A stretch of 10,097 bases of DNA from the NCBI GenBank assembly GCA_014804225.1, contig JAAVAF010000028.1:3948-14044 (forward strand). Direction: 5' to 3'. Positions 1-5,142 of the stretch are shown one piece after another (the first letter of the stretch is position 1; each line of letters starts with the position of its first letter). Under the pieces are notes generated by a model. That model did not search any database. It saw nothing but the letters and a program-made list of their open reading frames with translations, and was not told the origin of the DNA. The position numbers and the translations under genes were made by a program. This DNA comes from Lachnospiraceae bacterium. Its GTDB lineage: Bacteria > Bacillota > Clostridia > Lachnospirales > Lachnospiraceae.

Positions 1-323
1 AATTCAAACGCCATATATTTATACATTTTATATTCAATAAGCTTTTGTACAAGTTCGGCTCTCGGATCCTCCTCCTCACCGTCCTCGTTGACCTCTTTGG
101 GAAGAAGCATTCTGCACTTAATATCAAGAAGCGTCGCCGCCATCACAAGAAACTCACTCATAACATTCATATTCTGCGTCTGCATCTTCTTAACATAGTC
201 AAGATACTGCTCTGTAATGACCACAATCGGAATGTCATAGATATCAATCTTATTTTTCTCGATCAGGTGAAGCAGCAAATCAAGCGGACCTTCAAACACC
301 TCAAGTCTGACTGACAAACTCAT
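1..323 (-). CDS. scpA: Segregation and condensation protein A (ScpA), N-terminal part
   Basis: ScpA is the kleisin subunit that bridges the head domains of the SMC dimer and, with ScpB, forms the SMC-ScpAB condensin that organises and segregates the nucleoid. The visible 107 codons begin MSLSVRLEVFEGPLDLLLHL; the VFEGPLDLLLHLIEKNKIDIYDIPI stretch near residues 9-33 is the diagnostic start of the kleisin N-terminal domain. It is followed by the ITEQYLDY and MAATLLDIKCRMLLP helices that contact the SMC neck. An acidic linker (EDGEEEDPRAE) comes next and the gene then leaves the window, so the C-terminal winged helix cannot be seen. The ATG at 323 is chosen because the family normally has only a few residues before the EVFEGPLDLL motif; a GGGGG run about 7 bases upstream is a modest ribosome binding site. 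A separate promoter lies upstream. The identity is secure; only the length is unknown. Confidence 0.95.
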   Translation of the reverse strand, partial: MSLSVRLEVFEGPLDLLLHLIEKNKIDIYDIPIVVITEQYLDYVKKMQTQNMNVMSEFLVMAATLLDIKCRMLLPKEVNEDGEEEDPRAELVQKLIEYKMYKYMAFE

Positions 324-401
324 ACAAAAACCCCCAAATTCCACGCAAAACGTTCTAACAGTCGGGTGCATCGCATACCCTATGCAGCACTCAACTTTTT
401 C

Positions 402-430
402 ATTTTACATGGAATCGGGGGAAATTTCAA
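402..430 (-). promoter_or_regulatory. Sigma-A type promoter for scpA
   Basis: On the minus strand TTGAAA (430-425) is followed by a 17-base spacer and TAAAAT (407-402). Each hexamer matches consensus at five of six positions. It lies in the 153-bp gap between the metallophosphoesterase gene and scpA, and would start transcription near 395, giving a leader of about 70 bases. I saw no convincing terminator in this gap, so read-through from upstream is also possible. Confidence 0.65.
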
Positions 431-476
431 GGCAAACTGTTATTCGCATCTGACACCGCCGTTTGGCAAAATCCTT

Positions 477-1328
477 TTATTTGCAAGGTTTGAGCGTCAC
501 GGCATACAATTGTGCCGGATTAAAAAAACGAAACGGTATCGTGTGGGAACCCATGCCGCGTCCAAGAAGCATGACAGCGTCGTTTTCCCAAAAAACGCCG
601 CCGTCGTATTTCGGAAACAGCCTGTAAGAAGGAGAAATTACGCCGCCAATCAGTGGAAGGCGCATAATTCCTCCATGAACGTGTCCCGAGAGCACCAAAT
701 CCGCCCCCCACTTTGCATATTCGCTGAAATAATCAGGGTTATGTGCGATTAAGAGATTGCATTTTGTCCTGTCGGATGTTCCAATGACATTTTTTAAATA
801 ATCCTTCTCCATTTTCCTTAACTGAAAATGGGCAAAATATTGCAATGCAAGCGCAAGTCCCGTGATCTTGATATTGTATTTTGGAATTTCTGCACTCTCG
901 TTTTCAAGCCAGACAATATTTGGATGGGTCAACTTCTTTTTTAAGAGTGCAAATTGATCTTGAAACTTATCGCGCTGCTGCTTTATCTTTTCCTCGTGAT
1001 TTCCGAGTCCAAAGTATACCTTATAATCGCTGCTAAGCGCTTTCACAAGTGCAATTCCCGGTTCCATATCTTCATTTGGACTTGAGGTCACAAGATCTCC
1101 CGCCAATATAATAAAATCTGGATTTATCTTTTTCACTGCTTTGATAAACAGGGCATTATTTTCCCCATATACCTTATTGTGAACATCGGAAATCAACACA
1201 AATTTGCATTCTTTTTTCAGCTTTGGAAGCGCAAACTCCTCCTCTACCACTACAAAGCGGTTTCCGTCTATCAGCCCTATCGCAAGGAAAAACACGAATA
1301 GAAGCGCCAGTATTATAACAATAATCAA
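477..1328 (-). CDS. Membrane-anchored calcineurin-like metallophosphoesterase (YkuE/YaeI type)
   Basis: This 283-aa protein is a binuclear metal phosphoesterase held at the membrane by an uncleaved hydrophobic helix at residues 1-20. All the metal-binding blocks are present and in order: SDVHN (D48, H50), AGDLV (D78), GLGNHE (N110, H111), LIAHNPD (H196) and SGHVHGG (H216, H218). This order and the GHVHGG ending are typical of the YkuE/YaeI group, some members of which have been linked to lipid headgroup or lipid A precursor hydrolysis; the actual substrate here cannot be told from sequence. The start is TTG: an in-frame TAA lies 18 bases before it, so no upstream ATG is possible, and GGAAGGG sits about 8 bases ahead. 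It begins 23 bases after the carboxypeptidase stop, so the two genes are probably co-transcribed, which hints at an envelope role (inference). Confidence 0.9.
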   Translation of the reverse strand: MIIVIILALLFVFFLAIGLIDGNRFVVVEEEFALPKLKKECKFVLISDVHNKVYGENNALFIKAVKKINPDFIILAGDLVTSSPNEDMEPGIALVKALSSDYKVYFGLGNHEEKIKQQRDKFQDQFALLKKKLTHPNIVWLENESAEIPKYNIKITGLALALQYFAHFQLRKMEKDYLKNVIGTSDRTKCNLLIAHNPDYFSEYAKWGADLVLSGHVHGGIMRLPLIGGVISPSYRLFPKYDGGVFWENDAVMLLGRGMGSHTIPFRFFNPAQLYAVTLKPCK

Positions 1329-1351
1329 TCCTGTATCCCTTCCTTTTTATC

Positions 1352-2527
1352 CTAAATCAGATACTTCCAAAACACTTTCTTTAAATAGTCAATATAATAT
1401 GCCTTTTCGACTGTTTCTGCAGAAATAATCGCTACGCTTCCGAGTTCCGTCTGCCCCAATGTATAGACGATTCTTCCGACTTGTTCTCCCTTTTCAATCG
1501 GAGCTGCGAGCGTTTCATTATATTCATATCGCTTTTGGATTTTGCTAAAATCCGCGCCTGCCACATCAAGATAGCGAAAGGCTCCTTTCGGCGATATCTG
1601 TATCTCGTCTGCCTTTCCGCCTGTCACAAGCAGCGGTGTAAGTTGTTCTTTGTTTTCGTCTGTATAAAGCTTTGTTATCGCAAAACCGTATTCGAGCATA
1701 CTTTTTGCTTCGGCAAACCGCACCTTATGATCGGGTGCTCCCATCACCACTGCAACCAGGTCAATACCGTCTTTGCTTGCCGTCGCGCTAAAACAGTATT
1801 TTGCCGCATTGGTCGAACCGGTCTTTAATCCCGTCGTCCATTGATATTGTTTTAACAATTTATTGGTGCTCGACAGGGTAAAGTTTGAAGTGCCCTGTCT
1901 TGTCACATGGGTAATATCCTCCATCCAGATGGTTGTGTAGTTATAGACTTGCGGATAATGCGTAATAAGCTCCCGCGACATTGTCGCCACATCTCTTGCC
2001 GTAGTATGGTGTTCCTTATTGGAAGTCAGTCCGCAGCAATCGGTAAAGTGCGTGTTTGTCATGCCAAGCGAGATTGCCTTTTCGTTCATTTGATTCACAA
2101 ATTCCGTTTCGCTCCCCGCAATATACTCTGCAATCGCAACGGACGCATCGTTTCCGCTTGCTACCGCAATACACTTAATCAGAGTATCAACCGTCTGTAC
2201 TTCTCCTTCCTCCAAAAAGACTTGTGATCCGCCCATTGATTTTGCGTAGGCGCTGGTTATTACCTCATCATCCAGTTTGATTCTGCCCTTTTCAATCGCC
2301 TCAAAGGTCAAGATAAGCGTCATAATCTTTGTAATGCTCGCAGGACTCCTAACCTCATCCGGATTTTTTTCAAACAGGATCGTTCCGGTTGACGCCTCAA
2401 TCAATATCGCCGACGGCGAGCTTAAGGTAAGCGCCTCCCCTTCTGCATATACAGTATTTCCGCACAAAAATGTAATTATTATCACAAACGAAAGCAGTCT
2501 GCAAATGAAACGTTTATAACTACTCAT
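1352..2527 (-). CDS. D-alanyl-D-alanine carboxypeptidase, peptidase S11 (PBP5/DacF type)
   Basis: This penicillin-binding enzyme trims the terminal D-alanine from peptidoglycan stem pentapeptides outside the cell. A signal peptide covers residues 1-28 (KR-rich start, hydrophobic core, cleavage after VYA). The S11 catalytic motifs are intact: SITK with nucleophile S64 and K67, SGN at 124-126, and KTGS at 235-238. The QVFLEEGE and HFTDCCGLTSNKEHHTTARD segments are also characteristic. Residues from about 290 form the PBP5-type C-terminal beta domain, and the tail YYIDYLKKVFWKYLI looks like an amphipathic membrane-attaching helix. At 391 aa it has full family length. It starts at ATG 2527 with only a weak Shine-Dalgarno sequence, and I found no convincing promoter in the A+T-rich 60 bp upstream. 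It probably forms an operon with the phosphoesterase gene downstream. The dacB/dacF/dacA paralogue cannot be decided. Confidence 0.95.
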   Translation of the reverse strand: MSSYKRFICRLLSFVIIITFLCGNTVYAEGEALTLSSPSAILIEASTGTILFEKNPDEVRSPASITKIMTLILTFEAIEKGRIKLDDEVITSAYAKSMGGSQVFLEEGEVQTVDTLIKCIAVASGNDASVAIAEYIAGSETEFVNQMNEKAISLGMTNTHFTDCCGLTSNKEHHTTARDVATMSRELITHYPQVYNYTTIWMEDITHVTRQGTSNFTLSSTNKLLKQYQWTTGLKTGSTNAAKYCFSATASKDGIDLVAVVMGAPDHKVRFAEAKSMLEYGFAITKLYTDENKEQLTPLLVTGGKADEIQISPKGAFRYLDVAGADFSKIQKRYEYNETLAAPIEKGEQVGRIVYTLGQTELGSVAIISAETVEKAYYIDYLKKVFWKYLI

Positions 2528-2589
2528 AATGACAAGTATCCATTTTGTTTTCTTATATGAAATTTATGCTTATTTTATCTGTTATATGC

Positions 2590-2620
2590 AAAAAACGCAA
2601 GTCCAAAGCTTGCGTTTTTT
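2590..2620 (-). terminator. Intrinsic terminator after the CmpB-type gene
   Basis: A perfect 12-bp inverted repeat (AAAAAACGCAAG at 2590-2601 and CTTGCGTTTTTT at 2609-2620) with a 7-base loop ends in a T6 run on the minus strand, 32 bp past the stop of the CmpB-type gene. The symmetric A and T tracts mean it could work in both directions. It separates that gene from the carboxypeptidase unit. Confidence 0.85.
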
Positions 2621-2652
2621 TATTATTCAATCAAAAGTTGCGCCCATATAAA

Positions 2653-3243
2653 TCATTTTAGAAAGAATTTGTGATAAAGTTCTGAAATTTCCTCTCTCAT
2701 TTCACCGTTCATCTTTACCGACATCGCAAAATGATATCCAAAGTCAAAAACACCCATCACGCAGATCAACACGATCGTTTTAATGCCCCATTCAAAAGGC
2801 CACCAGTCTACAAAACTCATCACCTTGTCAAAAAGGAATGTGATGATAATCACCGCATAAAGTCCCCACGCCAATGTACTCTCAAGACATACGATACCTT
2901 TATAATTACAGAATTTTTCATTGTAGTCCCACCATACCTCGCCAAACAGCTTCAGCATCAGTCTTGCTACCAGAAACTCAAATATTGTTGCAAGCAGTGC
3001 GCCTACTATGTAAAGAGCTACCACGTGTTTTGCAAGCGGATGTAAAATAATGTACCCCAATGTAGCGCCCACCCCATATATGGGACAAAACGGACCTGTC
3101 ATAAATCCTCTGTTTGTGAGCTTTTTGTTGCAAAACGACATATAAATCGATTCAACCACCCAGCCGATAATGCTAAACAGAAAAAAACAGGCAATTAAAT
3201 GGTACAAATCATATCCGGCAAAATAATACCTATTCAACCACAT
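2653..3243 (-). CDS. CmpB-type multi-pass membrane protein (putative ABC-transporter type IV, PF06541)
   Basis: A 196-aa integral membrane protein with about five hydrophobic helices (roughly residues 13-33, 52-70, 75-97, 122-139 and 152-173). Three blocks are hallmarks of the PF06541 family: GWVVESIY (27-34), NRGFMTGPFCPIYGVGA (44-60), and a WWDYNEKFCNYKGIVCLE block (104-121) followed by STLAWGL. The family carries an ABC-transporter label, but its biochemical role is poorly established and no ATPase gene is adjacent here, so transport should not be assumed. The start is set at ATG 3243 because AAGGAG lies 9 bases before it. An in-frame TTG at 3252 would add three residues but directly abuts that same ribosome binding site, so it cannot be used efficiently. 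The gene stands alone between two terminators. Confidence 0.85.
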   Translation of the reverse strand: MWLNRYYFAGYDLYHLIACFFLFSIIGWVVESIYMSFCNKKLTNRGFMTGPFCPIYGVGATLGYIILHPLAKHVVALYIVGALLATIFEFLVARLMLKLFGEVWWDYNEKFCNYKGIVCLESTLAWGLYAVIIITFLFDKVMSFVDWWPFEWGIKTIVLICVMGVFDFGYHFAMSVKMNGEMREEISELYHKFFLK

Positions 3244-3252
3244 ATTGTTCAA

Positions 3253-3258
3253 CTCCTT
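3253..3258 (-). promoter_or_regulatory. Ribosome binding site that sets the CmpB-type start
   Basis: AAGGAG on the minus strand lies 9 bases before ATG 3243 and 0 bases before TTG 3252. The spacing selects the ATG. Confidence 0.8.
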
Positions 3259-3328
3259 ATTATCAAATCGAATCGTTCCCCTTATTTACTACTTTTCACA
3301 ACTTTTTATCTAAAATTTCTTATCCGAC

Positions 3329-3361
3329 AAAAAATCCTTGACATGGATAGCCAAGGATTTT
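3329..3361 (-). terminator. Intrinsic terminator after rpsU
   Basis: A 10-bp perfect stem (AAAATCCTTG at 3331-3340 with CAAGGATTTT at 3352-3361) and an 11-base loop end in T6 on the minus strand. It begins 19 bp past the rpsU stop, separating rpsU from the CmpB-type gene. Confidence 0.85.
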
Positions 3362-3380
3362 GTTTTCATAATAAAACGAA

Positions 3381-3557
3381 TTAATTATATTTACGCTTTC
3401 TAGCCGCTTCAGACTTCTTCTTACGTTTTACGCTTGGCTTTTCGTAATGCTCTCTTTTACGAATTTCCTGCTGGATTCCTGCCTTCGCACAGCTTCTCTT
3501 AAATCTACGCAAAGCGCTATCCAAAGTCTCGTTTTCTTTTACGATAACATTTGACAT
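3381..3557 (-). CDS. rpsU: 30S ribosomal protein S21
   Basis: A short 58-aa gene, easily missed by length cut-offs. The product starts MSNVIVKENETLDSALRRFK, continues with RSCAKAGIQQEIRKREHYEKPS, and ends in the strongly basic tail VKRKKKSEAARKRKYN. This is the complete bacterial S21 (bS21) pattern at the usual length of 57-60 residues. S21 binds the 30S platform near the anti-Shine-Dalgarno region and helps translation initiation. The ATG at 3557 has AGGTG 7 bases upstream and a second G-rich block (GGAGGGAGG) further up. It forms a one-gene unit with its own extended -10 promoter and terminator. Base composition fits the core genes rather than the A+T-rich DNA just upstream. Confidence 0.97.
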   Translation of the reverse strand: MSNVIVKENETLDSALRRFKRSCAKAGIQQEIRKREHYEKPSVKRKKKSEAARKRKYN

Positions 3558-3633
3558 ACTATCACACCTAACCTCCCTCCAGCCCTATTATCGTGTGCCA
3601 GACTGTTCGGGTATACTTAATCGCACATTAAAG

Positions 3634-3661
3634 ATTATACCACATATTATGCATACGTCAA
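3634..3661 (-). promoter_or_regulatory. rpsU: Strong extended -10 promoter for rpsU
   Basis: On the minus strand TTGACG (3661-3656), a 16-base spacer and TATAAT (3639-3634) preceded by TG and one base (TGGTATAAT) make a near-consensus sigma-A promoter with an extended -10. Transcription would start near 3627, giving a leader of about 70 bases that contains the complementary segments discussed in the findings. Confidence 0.85.
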
Positions 3662-3723
3662 TAGTTTTTCAAAATATTTTCATTTAATTTATTTGACCTG
3701 TCCTGATAGTTTATCACCCCAAA

Positions 3724-3741
3724 GGCTTTATTGGCTTTATT
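3724..3741. repeat. 9-bp tandem direct repeat
   Basis: GGCTTTATT occurs twice in tandem (3724-3732 and 3733-3741). This is probably a small slippage duplication in non-coding DNA, with no function implied. Confidence 0.6.
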
Positions 3742-3766
3742 TTTACCAAAATAAAAGCAGTTTTTA

Positions 3767-3788
3767 GGATTCCAAAAAATTCGAATCC
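3767..3788. repeat. Short hairpin-forming inverted repeat
   Basis: GGATTC (3767-3772) pairs with GAATCC (3783-3788); two more A-T pairs follow after one C-C mismatch, leaving an AAAA loop. No T-tract follows on either strand, so it is not a good intrinsic terminator. Confidence 0.45.
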
Positions 3789-3826
3789 ATAATTAAAAAC
3801 ACAAAAAAATTATAATAAAAAACTCA

Positions 3827-4040
3827 TCACAAAATGTTCTGGGTGTATGACATTTTTAGTAACAATCTAAAATTTTTATCAACAAAAAAGAAATCCCATT
3901 TTCTTTTTAATCTAAAATATTCAATAGTAGCAAAAATAACACCTAAGACTGGAAGTATAGGTCCTATTATAGTTATAAATATAGAGTTAGCCAGAAACCT
4001 TCCACCAAGAAAGAAGTTTATATGATACCAATGATATCAT
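3827..4040 (-). pseudogene. Frameshifted remnant of a small membrane protein
   Basis: An open minus-strand frame from 4036 to a TGA at 3827 gives 69 residues with protein-like character. A hydrophobic helix (about FITIIGPILPVLGVIFATIE) is followed by a basic turn (YFRLKRKWDFF) and a C-terminal tail ending MSYTQNIL. It has no usable start in that frame; a TGA lies just before it. An ATG at 4040 with an AAGAGGG ribosome binding site about 8 bases upstream opens the neighbouring frame and runs only 17 codons to a TAA (3987-3989). A single one-base shift near 4030-4018 would join the two into a protein of about 71 residues. The family is not recognised. It lies 109 bp behind the PIN-like gene and could once have been its operon partner. 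A chance open frame in A+T-rich DNA is the main alternative. Confidence 0.35.
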
Positions 4041-4047
4041 ATAAACT
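4015..4047. repeat. 13-bp perfect inverted repeat
   Basis: AGTTTATATGATA (4015-4027) and TATCATATAAACT (4035-4047) are exact reverse complements around a 7-base centre (CCAATGA). It overlaps the ATG of the frameshifted small gene and lies downstream of the PIN-like gene. The size and symmetry fit an operator for a dimeric regulator, an RNA hairpin, or the end of a mobile element. No T-tract directly follows, so a simple terminator is less likely. Confidence 0.7.
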
Positions 4048-4149
4048 GCCCTCTTTTGGCAGATATTTTTCAGAATTGTCAAAATTTATTTGATAATGAC
4101 AAACCTGCTTTTCTTCCCCTATTAAAAAAACATATCGACCTTGATAAAA

Positions 4150-4815
4150 TTATGATTTCTCATATTTTTTGAGCACATTTTTAATATCTTGGTATATTTC
4201 GCGACAAGCATCAGCATCATATTCTTTCCTTAGTGCATTATGTACGCTTCTTAAAAAGTTATCCTGACCATACTGTTTAACAACAATTTTCGCCACATTA
4301 TTGATATCTTCATTACAATATCCACTATCACTCATTTCATGCTGAACTTCCTGATTTAACCTTGTTTTAATTTTTCCGTTTTTATTTTTAGGTTGATTTA
4401 CGACACCATTACTTTTTTTAGACGTTTGCGCTATGGCTGTTGATTGGTTCGAAATGGGCGGATTAATTCTTACTGCCCTTACAATTCGATCATTCTTTTG
4501 ATCTTTCCAAAATGCAATTACCTTATCATAACCTTTATCTTTGCTAATAATAACATAAGAACAGTCTTTATCTTCATTAATCCCAAGCAAATATCCCAAA
4601 AAAAATACCAAATGCATATCCACAGATTGATTTCCTGATTGCACCTTATGCACCTTAAGCTCCGAATTACTGCCATTATTCAAAATATTAATATTGATTC
4701 TAGTCTTATCGCCTGTATAGAAAATATGAATGTGATCTGTCTTATCCAATTTATGGCAATTTGAAAGTCCATCATCACCTACATTTTCATAATCAACTAA
4801 ATAATATGTGTTCAT
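4150..4815 (-). CDS. PIN/NYN-like predicted nuclease with a C-terminal helical domain
   Basis: A 221-aa protein whose first ~115 residues have the layout of the PIN-like/NYN ribonuclease fold. YYLVDYENVG (4-13) gives D8, E10 and N11; HIHIFYTGD (28-36) is the second strand; QSVDMHLVFFLGYLL (63-77) supplies D66; and YVIISKDKGYDKVI (87-100) supplies D93 and D97. These acidic residues are where PIN-fold enzymes bind metal, so it is probably an active RNA- or DNA-cleaving enzyme (inference). A polar, lysine/asparagine-rich linker (about 118-152) leads to a helical C-terminal domain (about 153-221), of a kind I recall in other Bacillota members and possibly involved in target binding. No signal peptide or membrane segment is present, so it is cytoplasmic. 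The ATG is preceded by GGTGAG, and a near-consensus promoter lies just upstream. Codons are far richer in A/T than in alaS or dac, suggesting acquisition. The substrate is unknown. Confidence 0.8.
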   Translation of the reverse strand: MNTYYLVDYENVGDDGLSNCHKLDKTDHIHIFYTGDKTRININILNNGSNSELKVHKVQSGNQSVDMHLVFFLGYLLGINEDKDCSYVIISKDKGYDKVIAFWKDQKNDRIVRAVRINPPISNQSTAIAQTSKKSNGVVNQPKNKNGKIKTRLNQEVQHEMSDSGYCNEDINNVAKIVVKQYGQDNFLRSVHNALRKEYDADACREIYQDIKNVLKKYEKS

Positions 4816-4829
4816 TTCTCACCATCCAT

Positions 4830-5090
4830 TCAATACATTTTCTCAATTATACCTATCAATATATTTCCTGAAAACTGCTTAAGCCCTCTATCTACCGTTT
4901 ACTTTAAAACAGCTGCAAATGCATTTGCTCTAAAGATATCATCTATTTTGTTGTATCTGTTTTAACAATATTAGTAGCTGTTCCAAAATCGATTTTTCTT
5001 TGTATAGCTTTCTTTAATCATTCCTTTTTTCCACACGCAAATATCCTGTCACAAGCAGCAGGCTCCATACAGCATTTTCATTGAAAAAGC
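4830..5090 (-). pseudogene. Decayed accessory coding sequence, first part resembling DUF1703/PD-(D/E)XK AAA-ATPase-like proteins
   Basis: Three protein-like minus-strand segments follow each other with frame changes. Segment A (5090-5014) includes AVWSLLLVTGYLRVEK, which strongly resembles the conserved 'WSLLL-x-GYLKV' block of the C-terminal DUF1703 (PD-(D/E)XK-like) region in AAA-ATPase-like proteins common in gut Bacillota and Bacteroidota. Segment B (5014-4943) reads AIQRKIDFGTATNIVKTD before a TAG. Segment C (4958-4830) reads IDDIFRANAFAAVLK, a TAA, then VDRGLKQFSGNILIGIIEK up to a TGA. Together they look like one or two old genes worn down by frameshifts and stops; no start codon or ribosome binding site is evident. 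Only segment A suggests a family, and B and C are unassigned. Segment A abuts the alaS terminator. The relic covers most of the 327-bp gap between the PIN-like gene and alaS. Confidence 0.45.
4846..4874 (-). promoter_or_regulatory. Promoter for the PIN-like nuclease gene
   Basis: On the minus strand TTTTCA (4874-4869), a 17-base spacer and a perfect TATAAT (4851-4846) give a plausible sigma-A promoter. Transcription would start near 4839, leaving a leader of about 24 bases. The promoter overlaps the tail of the decayed coding relic upstream. Confidence 0.6.
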
Positions 5091-5131
5091 AAAAGGCTGA
5101 TTAACATAACATTCTCCATTATGTCAATCAG
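5081..5131 (-). terminator. Intrinsic terminator after alaS
   Basis: A 13-bp stem (5097-5109 with 5119-5131, including one G-U pair in RNA) and a 9-base loop are followed on the minus strand by CC and an interrupted T-rich tract (TTTTGCTTTTT). The stem begins 11 bp past the alaS stop. It ends the transporter-alaS transcription unit and marks the edge of the accessory islet. Confidence 0.8.
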
Positions 5132-5142
5132 TCTTATCCCTT

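Larger units (their letters stand above)
3662..4149. other. A+T-rich gap between the PIN-like gene and rpsU
   Basis: About 490 bp with no intact gene. It holds a decayed membrane-protein reading frame (3827-4040), a 13-bp perfect inverted repeat (4015-4047), a small CTGCC/GGCAG hairpin (4046-4062) that could act as a weak terminator, a GGATTC/GAATCC hairpin (3767-3788) and a 9-bp tandem duplication (3724-3741). The stretch 3662-3720 shows nothing beyond the upstream flank of the rpsU promoter. Composition is much more A+T-rich than the flanking core genes. Confidence 0.6.

Noticed and set aside
45..314. 89-codon plus-strand open frame at the left edge
   Set aside because: It lies antisense to the well-supported scpA coding sequence and reads as a low-complexity shadow.
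324..476. Intrinsic terminator between the phosphoesterase gene and scpA
   Set aside because: The best inverted repeat (GCCAAAC with GTTTGCC) has a mismatch, a 23-base loop and no T-tract.
2528..2600. Promoter for the carboxypeptidase gene (TTGCAT with CATAAA, or TATAAG)
   Set aside because: Each pairing matches consensus at too few positions to separate it from chance in this A+T-rich stretch.
3834..4025. 63-codon plus-strand open frame in the A+T-rich gap
   Set aside because: No ribosome binding site, no recognisable protein character, and the opposite strand gives a far more protein-like sequence over the same bases.
4046..4062. CTGCC/GGCAG hairpin as the terminator of the PIN-like gene
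   Set aside because: The stem is only 5 bp and the minus-strand tail TTTATATG is a poor T-tract; it is kept as a note in the gap entry rather than called as a terminator.
4054..4090. TTGACA on the minus strand near 4083-4078 as a promoter for the small broken gene
   Set aside because: The -35 is perfect, but no -10-like hexamer lies 15-19 bases downstream.
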